Origin: an uncultured Muribaculaceae bacterium | Lineage (GTDB): Bacteria; Bacteroidota; Bacteroidia; Bacteroidales; Muribaculaceae | NCBI GenBank assembly: GCA_910578095.1 | Contig: CAJTOZ010000031.1 | Coordinates: 1 to 27,959 of the forward strand | Direction: 5' to 3' | DNA: 27,959 nucleotides | Shown: positions 1 through 5,863 of the stretch, piece after piece | How the letters are laid out: every line of letters begins with the position of its first letter | Numbering within the stretch: the stretch's first letter is position 1 | Made by a program: the position numbers and the translations under genes | The notes under the pieces: model-generated | Database searches by the model: none | Told to the model about the DNA's origin: nothing | The model's input: only the letters and a program-made list of their open reading frames with translations

Positions 1-2
1 TC

Positions 3-578
3 GCCGTCAAGCCCCACCTCATTATCGACACCATGCGCCTGGCCCTCGGCGCCGAGCCGCAGGCGGCCATCGTCAGCCTCGCGCCGGGCATCACCCTCGC
101 CGAACTCGCCGGCCAAGGCGCGGCCAAGGCCATACGCCTGATGCCCAACGTGGCCATAGATTTCGGCCAGGGCATGAGTTTCATCTGCCACAACACAGCC
201 GCCGCACAGGCCGCGCGCACACTGGCCGGAGCTCTTGAAGCCACCGGACGCACGGCCATAGTGGAGGAACGCCTCTTCGAGCCGGCCATGGCAGTGGCCT
301 CCTGCGGCATCGCCTATGCCCTGCGCTACGCGCGCGCAGCCATGGAAGGCGCCATCGCCCTGGGGCTCACCGCCGCCGATGCACGCTCCTACATAGCACA
401 GACCATGCGCGGAGCCGCAACCATGCTCGACGCCTGCCCCCACATGCACCCCGAGGCCCTCGTGGACAATGTCACCACCCCGGGCGGCTCCACCATCCGC
501 GGCCTCATGGCCATGGAGCGGGCCGGATTCTCGGCCGCCGTGGCCGATGGTCTGCTCGCGGCAGCAGGCAAGCATTAA
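3..578 (+). CDS. proC: Pyrroline-5-carboxylate reductase, 3' part (5' end outside window)
   Basis: The reading frame is open from the left edge, so this is the C-terminal ~191 residues of a protein that begins upstream. ProC reduces 1-pyrroline-5-carboxylate to L-proline with NAD(P)H in the cytoplasm, the last step of proline synthesis. What is visible: the end of the Rossmann-type domain (VKPHLIIDTM, then VSLAPGITL), the family's MPN segment (RLMPNVAIDFGQG), and the all-helical dimerisation domain ending in TTPGGSTIRGLMAMERAGF, which matches the conserved signature near the substrate site. The expected Asp/Ala-rich helix (SCGIAYALRYARAAMEGA) is present. No frameshift is visible. It may be co-transcribed with the single-stranded DNA-binding protein gene 55 bases downstream. 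Product is confident from the motifs; the N-terminal cofactor loop cannot be checked. Confidence 0.9.
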   Translation, partial: AVKPHLIIDTMRLALGAEPQAAIVSLAPGITLAELAGQGAAKAIRLMPNVAIDFGQGMSFICHNTAAAQAARTLAGALEATGRTAIVEERLFEPAMAVASCGIAYALRYARAAMEGAIALGLTAADARSYIAQTMRGAATMLDACPHMHPEALVDNVTTPGGSTIRGLMAMERAGFSAAVADGLLAAAGKH

Positions 579-633
579 CCCCGCCGGCGCCGCATAAACA
601 CTAAATTCCACAAACACTTATTGCTCTATAAAT

Positions 634-966
634 ATGAATAAAGCCATACTCATGGGCAACGTGGGCGCCGACCCTAAGATGCGCTACGTGCAGACACGTC
701 TCGTGGCCGAGTTCTCACTCGCCACCAACGAGCCGGCCTACACCACCGCCGCCGGCATACAGATTCCGGAGCGCACCGAGTGGCACAACATCGTAATGTG
801 GGATGCGGCGGCCGAATTCGCCGAAAAATACATCCGCCGGGGCTCGCGGCTGCTCATAGAAGGGAAAATACGCACACGCTACTGGGAGGACCGCAACGCC
901 ATAAAACACTCCACGACATCGATCTACGTGGATTCTTTCGAGCTGCTGCCACGTGCCGGGAGCTGA
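634..966 (+). CDS. ssb: Short single-stranded DNA-binding protein without acidic tail
   Basis: A 110-residue OB-fold protein that should bind single-stranded DNA during replication, repair or recombination. It starts MNKAILMGNVGADPKMRY, the usual SSB opening (N-x-x-x-L-x-G-N-L/V-x-x-D-P), and continues with FSLATNE, EWHNIVMWDAAAEFAEKYIRRG and LLIEGKIRTRYWED, which correspond to the family's W-H-x-I/V, A-E-x-x-x-K-Y-x-x-K-G and E-G-x-L/I-x-x-R-x-(W/Y)-x-D blocks. It stops right after the last strand of the core (DSFELLPRAGS). The long linker and the terminal acidic tip (typically DDxPF), through which standard SSBs recruit partner enzymes, are absent. Such short SSBs often exist beside a full-length one; whether the genome has another is not visible here. 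It lies 55 bases after proC. Confidence 0.88.
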   Translation: MNKAILMGNVGADPKMRYVQTRLVAEFSLATNEPAYTTAAGIQIPERTEWHNIVMWDAAAEFAEKYIRRGSRLLIEGKIRTRYWEDRNAIKHSTTSIYVDSFELLPRAGS

Positions 967-976
967 GATATGCCAC

Positions 977-993
977 CCCTCGTACAGCGAGGG
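977..993. terminator. Small hairpin after ssb, weak terminator candidate
   Basis: CCCTCG (977-982) can pair with CGAGGG (988-993) around a five-base loop, eleven bases beyond the ssb stop. There is no T-run behind it, so termination is only a guess. Confidence 0.3.
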
Positions 994-1047
994 TACAAAA
1001 GGGCAAGAATACATAAGAGACATGACCTATCTTATTGATTATTAATC

Positions 1048-1090
1048 CTTTTATTTCTTTTGTCAGTTTGTACATCCGTACCCACAAAAA
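1048..1090. repeat. AT-rich segment resembling 2034-2076
   Basis: This stretch (TTTTATTTCTTTTG then ...CCGTACCCACAAAAA) resembles the segment near 2034-2076 (TTTTGTTTCTTTTG then ...CTGTACCCGCGAAAAA) in the same orientation; by eye roughly three quarters of positions agree. Both copies are intergenic and flank the Spy-like gene. It could be a degenerate dispersed repeat or similarity by composition. Confidence 0.3.
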
Positions 1091-1159
1091 CCGGCTTGTG
1101 GCAAAAACACAGCGGTTGCGCCCGCCTCGGCGTTAACATATATTATGCCCCGGGCTCTT

Positions 1160-1183
1160 AAACCTTTGTTTTTCCGAAGCGTC
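1160..1183 (+). promoter_or_regulatory. ECF-sigma-like promoter of the Spy-like gene
   Basis: AAACC at 1160-1164 and CGTC at 1180-1183 are 15 bases apart, followed by TTATC. This is the general form of extracytoplasmic-function sigma promoters (an AAC-containing -35 and a CGTC -10). It lies 49 bases before the ATG at 1232 and downstream of the alternative ATG at 1145, which supports the later start. Assignment is by pattern only. Confidence 0.45.
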
Positions 1184-1231
1184 TTATCTATGTACAAAAC
1201 AACGACAATAACGCTTCAAAAACAAAACATC

Positions 1232-1744
1232 ATGAAAAGAAAATTCACAACCATCGCTCTCGCACTCGTGGCCGCACTCGGCATAGGCGCTGCGGCACAG
1301 ACTCCCGACGCCGCAACGTGCCCCAAAGGCACGAAACAGGCAAAGGAATGCCGCCACGGCGCCCCGCAGCAGGCATGCGCCAATCGCGACAGCATGGAGA
1401 TGGCTGTATTCTTCGAGGGCATCACCCTCACTCCCGAACAGCAGACCAAGATAACCACACTCCGGCAGAACAACCGGCAGCAGGCACGCGAAAGCAAGGC
1501 TCAGGCCAGGCAGCAACGCGCCGACCGCGCCAAGGCCCGCAAGGACGCCCAGCGCTCAAAACTCAACGAGATGAAGAGCATCCTCACCCCCGAGCAGTAT
1601 GTGGTGTATCTTGAAAACATCGTGGTAAATGCTCCCGCAGGCCCGCGCATGCACGACGGACGCGACATGAAGCGCCCCCATCGCGACGCCAAGGCCATGA
1701 ACAGCACACGTCCTGCCAAGAACGCCGGACGCCAAGCCCGATAG
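1232..1744 (+). CDS. Spy/CpxP-like periplasmic LTxxQ-type protein
   Basis: A 170-residue secreted protein. I chose the ATG at 1232 rather than the in-frame one at 1145 because it begins a clean signal peptide (MKRKFTTIALALVAALGIGA, probable cleavage before Gln23) and because the likely promoter lies between the two. The mature part is rich in Arg, Lys, Gln and Ala and has two LTPEQ motifs (residues 66-70 and 118-122) separated by a long charged helical stretch. This two-motif layout is typical of the Spy/CpxP family of periplasmic chaperone or metal/envelope-stress proteins. The C-terminal ~35 residues are very basic and low in complexity. The gene stands alone between ssb and a strong terminator. 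In Bacteroidetes, similar proteins are often controlled by ECF sigma factors; no sigma or anti-sigma gene is adjacent here. Substrate unknown. Confidence 0.7.
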   Translation: MKRKFTTIALALVAALGIGAAAQTPDAATCPKGTKQAKECRHGAPQQACANRDSMEMAVFFEGITLTPEQQTKITTLRQNNRQQARESKAQARQQRADRAKARKDAQRSKLNEMKSILTPEQYVVYLENIVVNAPAGPRMHDGRDMKRPHRDAKAMNSTRPAKNAGRQAR

Positions 1745-1786
1745 GCTGCACCCACCATGCGGCAGCGGAAACAGCTGCATGGCACG

Positions 1787-1836
1787 ACGCACCCCGGAAG
1801 TCGATACCGACAATTTCCGGGGTGCGTTCTTGCTTT
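1787..1836 (+). terminator. Rho-independent terminator after the Spy-like gene
   Basis: ACGCACCCCGGAA (1787-1799) pairs perfectly with TTCCGGGGTGCGT (1815-1827), giving a 13-bp GC-rich stem. The loop holds a second small hairpin (GTCG 1800-1803 with CGAC 1808-1811). The stem is followed by TCTTGCTTT. It starts 43 bases after the stop codon. Confidence 0.8.
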
Positions 1837-1883
1837 ACGATGCATAGTTATATGCAGCATCGTATGGAGAGGGTAGTCGCCCG

Positions 1884-1961
1884 CAATGTAGGGACATCGC
1901 TTTGCGATGTTTCGTATGCGCGTTTGCCTATATTACGTGCCAAAGGCACGTCCCTACATTG
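1884..1961. repeat. Bipartite REP (BIME-like) element with three-way-junction fold
   Basis: The outer arms CAATGTAGGG (1884-1893) and CCCTACATTG (1952-1961) are perfectly complementary. Inside them, directly abutting, are two perfect 7-bp hairpins: ACATCGC-TTT-GCGATGT (1894-1910) and ACGTGCC-AAA-GGCACGT (1935-1951), separated by 24 bases. Read outward from each end, each half is GTAGGG plus a hairpin with a TTT loop. This is the layout of REP sequences, a GTAG tetranucleotide 5' of a palindrome, with two REPs in opposite orientation. Such elements are known to be mobilised by REP-associated tyrosine transposases (RAYTs); none is encoded in this window. It sits between convergent genes and might also help end transcription from both sides. 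Confidence 0.75.
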
Positions 1962-2033
1962 TGAATAGAATTTTGGGGGCTTTTGCGGAGGATCATATAA
2001 TTTCATGTACCGTAAATTCAGCTTGTGCCTCTT

Positions 2034-2076
2034 TTGTTTCTTTTGCCGTCTTGTCCTTCTGTACCCGCGAAAAAAA
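2034..2076. repeat. AT-rich segment resembling 1048-1090
   Basis: Partner of the segment at 1048-1090. It lies between the REP element and the end of the last serpin gene; apart from this and the REP I see no gene or clear terminator in 1837-2105. Confidence 0.3.
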
Positions 2077-2105
2077 ACTCCAAGGTGATTTACGTGTGGC
2101 TAAAT

Positions 2106-3341
2106 TCACAACTTGTTCACGGCACCCATGAACACTATGATACCGGTACTTGTCTCGCTGACAGTATAAGCGAACGGACGGTTGAGAGTGATGGAAAATA
2201 CCGTCTCGGGTGTGCCGGCAGTTTGACCGGTGCCCGTGTATCCCATCTCCACCACTGTAGACGCCGCGCCTTCGGCACCTGTCTCATCTACATCAAACCG
2301 GCTCATATGCTTCACCTTACTGATGAAAAGCGGGGTGTCGCTCAATCCATCAAATCGCGCATTTTGGGAGAATGCGCTGCGCATGCCGAGAGCAGTGTAG
2401 GCATCTTTCAAGTCTATGCGAGTTTCCGCCGAGAAACGTGGCATCTTCACCTCCACTCTTCCGCACGACCATCCTGCATGGTGTTCGTCAAGCTGAAGCA
2501 TTGCTTCTGCCGGCGAAACGCCCTCTGCGGGCAGAGCAATGTTCATGCAGTAGGCGCCGTTGCCGAACGTCAGCGCCACCATGCTCGCCTTTCCGGATGT
2601 GGTGTAATACACATTGTCTACCGTCGCATGCATCATATCCACATCCGAAGCCGAACCATCAATGTTGGTAAAACGCTCCTTGCGGGTGTTTTTCTTATTA
2701 AATTTCTGTGCCCACATCGATTTAAAATACAGAGCGTTGACAAGCAATACTTCGGCCTCGAAATCTTCCGCATCGACCATATCACGCACCAAGCCATTGG
2801 TAGCATTGCTTATCCAACCGTTCACAGTGGCGGCAGCTTCTGATTTCTTTTCTTTTGCAAAACCCGACGTTGGCGCCCCATACGTCTCTGCAGCCAGCTC
2901 CGTGAACTCGGGGAGCAACGCCACATAATCGCTGTGCCACACGGAATTGGCCATTGTCAACGTAGTGGCGGCATCGGTCACGGGCAACGTCTCGTACAGC
3001 TTCCCATAAAGCGAATTCAGCGCATCTAAAGAACCGCCGCCACACAATGCCCCGAGCATTTCGTCCAATGTCTCGTCGGTGGCACCATTGGCAGTCAGCG
3101 CCATGGCCATTTGAGCGCTCAGAGGAGAGAAAGCCGGAAGAGGATTTTCGGTGGTGTATATTTCCGCAAACGTACGTAGCCCAAGATTATTGGCATCTTT
3201 CGCCGAGGCTGTTTCAGCAACTGTCAGCTGAAGTTTCACAGGAGGCGTCAGCTGTATCTGTTCCTTCTGTTCGTTTTCGTCGGAGCATGCAGCAAGTCCA
3301 AGGCTGAGGACTGCGGCAGCGAGTATAATTGCCTTTTTCAT
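2106..3341 (-). CDS. Surface serpin lipoprotein A (third of three tandem serpins)
   Basis: A 411-residue serpin with a lipoprotein signal (lipobox LAAC, lipid Cys19), followed by SDENE, which resembles the Bacteroides surface-export signal S-D-D-D-D. The serpin body is near full length. It has the conserved core block NALYFKSMWAQKFNKKNT and the C-terminal strand block NRPFAYTVSETSTGIIVFMG. The reactive-centre loop begins with an inhibitory-type hinge, E353-TGAEGAAST (P17 to P8), with small residues at P15-P9. The loop to the RPF motif is about nine residues longer than in alpha-1-antitrypsin and is rich in Gly and Thr; counting canonically puts P1 near Thr369, with Tyr368 beside it. Serpins trap serine, and sometimes cysteine, proteases irreversibly. 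It is the last gene of the putative C10-protease operon, 32 bases after serpin B. Target protease unknown. Confidence 0.92.
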   Translation of the reverse strand: MKKAIILAAAVLSLGLAACSDENEQKEQIQLTPPVKLQLTVAETASAKDANNLGLRTFAEIYTTENPLPAFSPLSAQMAMALTANGATDETLDEMLGALCGGGSLDALNSLYGKLYETLPVTDAATTLTMANSVWHSDYVALLPEFTELAAETYGAPTSGFAKEKKSEAAATVNGWISNATNGLVRDMVDAEDFEAEVLLVNALYFKSMWAQKFNKKNTRKERFTNIDGSASDVDMMHATVDNVYYTTSGKASMVALTFGNGAYCMNIALPAEGVSPAEAMLQLDEHHAGWSCGRVEVKMPRFSAETRIDLKDAYTALGMRSAFSQNARFDGLSDTPLFISKVKHMSRFDVDETGAEGAASTVVEMGYTGTGQTAGTPETVFSITLNRPFAYTVSETSTGIIVFMGAVNKL

Positions 3342-3432
3342 AAGTAAAGTGGTCTTTTAATAGTTTGCTAAACTCACAGCCGGTTCACGGCGCCCATGAA
3401 GAGTATGGTTCCGGTGCTGCTCTCGCGTATCA
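3277..3432. repeat. 156-bp perfect direct repeat, copy 1 (serpin B/A junction)
   Basis: Identical base for base to 4524-4679. On the coding strand it holds the last ~19 codons of serpin B with its stop, the 32-base spacer, and the first ~22 codons of serpin A (signal peptide and lipid Cys). The two copies are 1247 bases apart, which is one serpin gene plus its spacer. Flanking serpin sequence diverges at once on both sides. Confidence 0.95.
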
Positions 3433-4588
3433 AATAAGCGAAGGGATGGTCGAGAATAAGATCGACTACATTACCGCTCGATGTGACAAATCCGTTGACC
3501 GTGGCCGCAGATGCCTCCGCACCCTCCTCATTAACTTCTATACAGCACTCCTGCATAAGCAGTCCGATATTGGCCGCCACATTGCCCATATTGCCAAACT
3601 CCGCATCGCTCCCGAATGCACGCCGTATGCCCAATGCCTTGTAGGCGGGCACCAAGTCAAGTTGTGCGCGCACCTTGAAGGATGGCATGGAAAGTCTGAG
3701 TTCTACGCCGTTTAGATCTTCCACGCCTCCGGATGCCTGCAGTGCATCAAGGGCATCATCAGGTGCCACTCCTCGCTCCGGCAATACCACGACCATTTCA
3801 AATGCACCGTTGCCAAATGGGAGGGAAGCCACCTCTACATTGCCAATTTTGCCATAGGCTCCATTCATAGACCCGTGCATGAACGGCACGGATGCAGGAG
3901 AAAAATCAATATTGGTGAACGTACCTGTTTTGGTGTTGCGCTTGTCGAATTTCTTAGCCCATTCCGATTTGAAATAGAGAGCATTGACTATCATTAGCGC
4001 GCTCACTTGGTCCTCCTTCAGCATACCTGTGATATTGCCGCGGGTAGCATCGCTTATCCACGCATTCACCAACGAAGCTACATCGGCTCTATTGCCTAAA
4101 CCGAAAGCCGACACTGTGGCCAAATATTCCTCTGCGAGCATCCGTGTAAACGACAGACTGACAGAAAAATCTTCGGCATACCAGACTGAATTGGCGATCG
4201 CAACAGTAGTTTTTCCATCTGCCAGCGGTAGCGCACCGGCGAGTTTGCCGTATAAAGAATTAAGATCGGATAGCGTGCGTGCCCCCGGACACAACACACC
4301 GAGCATTTCATCAAAAGTCTCGCCCGTAGCGCCATTAGCGGTCATGGACAGCGCCATCTGTGCGCTTAAAGGAGAAAAAGCAGGCAAAGCCGTCTCTTTT
4401 GCATATATTTGGGAAAAAGCCCGATAGGCGAGGTCGTTGGCGGCCTCCGTCGAACTTTTTTCCGCAGCCGTTAGCACTATCGGAGCAGGGAGGTTTATGT
4501 CACTGCTTCGAACACCATCATTGTCGTCGGAGCATGCAGCAAGTCCAAGGCTGAGGACTGCGGCAGCGAGTATAATTGCCTTTTTCAT
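3374..4588 (-). CDS. Surface serpin lipoprotein B (second of three tandem serpins)
   Basis: A 404-residue serpin with the same signal peptide as serpin A (lipid Cys19) followed by SDDND, a close match to the Bacteroides surface-export signal. Conserved serpin blocks: FSPLSAQMALSMTANGAT near the N-terminus, VNALYFKSEWAKKFDKRNT in the middle, and HPFAYLIRESSTGTILFMG at the C-terminus. The hinge E354-EGAEASAAT (P17 to P8) is the most canonical of the three and predicts an inhibitory serpin. The loop continues VNGFVTSSGNVV, about the length of alpha-1-antitrypsin, which puts P1 near Ser370 (P4 Phe, P3 Val, P2 Thr). Both ends of the gene lie in the two copies of a perfect 156-bp repeat while the body has diverged from its neighbours. 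It sits between serpins C and A with 32-base spacers, so the three are almost certainly co-transcribed. Target unknown. Confidence 0.92.
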   Translation of the reverse strand: MKKAIILAAAVLSLGLAACSDDNDGVRSSDINLPAPIVLTAAEKSSTEAANDLAYRAFSQIYAKETALPAFSPLSAQMALSMTANGATGETFDEMLGVLCPGARTLSDLNSLYGKLAGALPLADGKTTVAIANSVWYAEDFSVSLSFTRMLAEEYLATVSAFGLGNRADVASLVNAWISDATRGNITGMLKEDQVSALMIVNALYFKSEWAKKFDKRNTKTGTFTNIDFSPASVPFMHGSMNGAYGKIGNVEVASLPFGNGAFEMVVVLPERGVAPDDALDALQASGGVEDLNGVELRLSMPSFKVRAQLDLVPAYKALGIRRAFGSDAEFGNMGNVAANIGLLMQECCIEVNEEGAEASAATVNGFVTSSGNVVDLILDHPFAYLIRESSTGTILFMGAVNRL

Positions 4589-4679
4589 AAGTAAAGTGGT
4601 CTTTTAATAGTTTGCTAAACTCACAGCCGGTTCACGGCGCCCATGAAGAGTATGGTTCCGGTGCTGCTCTCGCGTATCA
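4524..4679. repeat. 156-bp perfect direct repeat, copy 2 (serpin C/B junction)
   Basis: Identical to 3277-3432. It covers the end of serpin C, the 32-base spacer and the start of serpin B. Because the unit between the copies is exactly one gene, recombination between them would delete or duplicate a serpin while keeping the reading frame. Confidence 0.95.
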
Positions 4680-5850
4680 TATAAGCGAAGGGGCGGTCAA
4701 GAGTGATATAGGCCTCTCCTCCAATGCCCAAACTGAGGTCGCCACCGATCACGACTGTTGATGCTATGGCTTCGGCTCCATCCTCGTCCACATCCACTCT
4801 ACACTCATGGAGTACCTTGGCGATATAGGCACCCTGGGGGGATAGTTTGTCCATCCGGGCTGCCGACGGGTCGAACACACTCTCAAAACCGAGACGGAGG
4901 AATGCATCTTTCAGATCCGTCTTATAGCGCACGCTGAATTTCGGCATTTTCACATGGATAGAGTATCTGCCGCCCACTTCCGGAATGTAGCCCGGCGTGG
5001 AAATGAGTGTCATGGCCTTTTTCAATGCCTCGCATGGCGACTGGTTCTCCTCCGGTTTAATCACCGTGAAGTAGTACGCCTTGTTGCCAAAATGAAGGTC
5101 GGCGAGTTCTATGCCATCTATCTCCATATATGTGTCCTCCACTACTCCGTTCATAAACTGCACATCGGACACAGAGCCATCACTGTTGGTGAACTTGTCG
5201 GGACGCGTTTTGTCCTTGTCAAACTTCTCACACCACTGCGATTTGAAATACAAGGCGTTCACTATCATGTAGGCCTTTACATCATTAGCGCCTATTATGT
5301 TGGAAATCTTTCCCTTGGTGCTCTTTTCTATCCATTTGTTGACCAATTCGGCTGCCGCTGCCGGCGAGCTTATATCATAGGATGCCGTTGGTGCGGTATA
5401 ATTTTCGGAAAGCGACATGCAGAACGACGGCAATACCTCAAAACCATCAGAATGCCAGAACGAATTGGCGATATCCACCGTGCTTTTGGCATCGAGCAAC
5501 GGAAGTCCCGCGCATAGTTTTCCATAAAGAGAATTCAGGTGCTCTACGTCACCTCCCGAGCACAACTGCTCAAGCATCTCTTCAAGTGTTTCTTCTGTAG
5601 CGCCGTTGGCTGCCATTGCAAGAGCTATCTGAGCGCTCAGTGGCGAAAACGCGACATTCACATCATCATCATAGATCTCGGCAAACGTCCGTACAGCCAA
5701 ATCCTGTGCCGCCCTTGACACTCTCTTTTCCGGCCCATTCAAGCTTATGCGCACCGGCTCATTAGAATCAGAGCCGCCTCCATTGTCGTCGGAACAAGCA
5801 GCAAGCCCTACTCCGAAGACCACTGCAGCGAAAATGATTATTTTTTTCAT
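4621..5850 (-). CDS. Surface serpin lipoprotein C (first of three tandem serpins)
   Basis: A 409-residue serpin whose signal peptide (MKKIIIFAAVVFGVGLAAC, lipid Cys19) differs from the shared one of A and B; it is followed by SDDNGGG, again a surface-export-like tail. Core blocks: VAFSPLSAQIALAMAANGAT, IVNALYFKSQWCEKFDKDKT and DRPFAYMIRESSTGTILFMG. The hinge E356-DGAEAIAST resembles inhibitory serpins except for a bulky Ile362 at P11, where small residues are usual. The loop VVIGGDLSLGIGG suggests P1 near Leu372, flanked by Asp371 and Ser373, a different specificity from A and B. It begins only 13 bases after the C10 protease gene, so the protease and the serpins share a transcript. Whether it inhibits the neighbouring cysteine protease or a host serine protease cannot be told from sequence. 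Confidence 0.92.
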   Translation of the reverse strand: MKKIIIFAAVVFGVGLAACSDDNGGGSDSNEPVRISLNGPEKRVSRAAQDLAVRTFAEIYDDDVNVAFSPLSAQIALAMAANGATEETLEEMLEQLCSGGDVEHLNSLYGKLCAGLPLLDAKSTVDIANSFWHSDGFEVLPSFCMSLSENYTAPTASYDISSPAAAAELVNKWIEKSTKGKISNIIGANDVKAYMIVNALYFKSQWCEKFDKDKTRPDKFTNSDGSVSDVQFMNGVVEDTYMEIDGIELADLHFGNKAYYFTVIKPEENQSPCEALKKAMTLISTPGYIPEVGGRYSIHVKMPKFSVRYKTDLKDAFLRLGFESVFDPSAARMDKLSPQGAYIAKVLHECRVDVDEDGAEAIASTVVIGGDLSLGIGGEAYITLDRPFAYMIRESSTGTILFMGAVNRL

Positions 5851-5863
5851 AAGGAAAGTTCTG

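Noticed and set aside
1145..1231. Earlier ATG for the Spy-like protein
   Set aside because: It would place 29 unlikely residues before a perfect signal peptide and would start upstream of the probable promoter.
1884..1961. CRISPR repeat or insertion sequence end
   Set aside because: No repeat-spacer array and no transposase nearby; the GTAG-plus-hairpin layout fits a REP pair better.
2025..2843. 272-residue + strand frame opposite serpin A
   Set aside because: Antisense of a well-supported serpin; no recognisable motif or start context.
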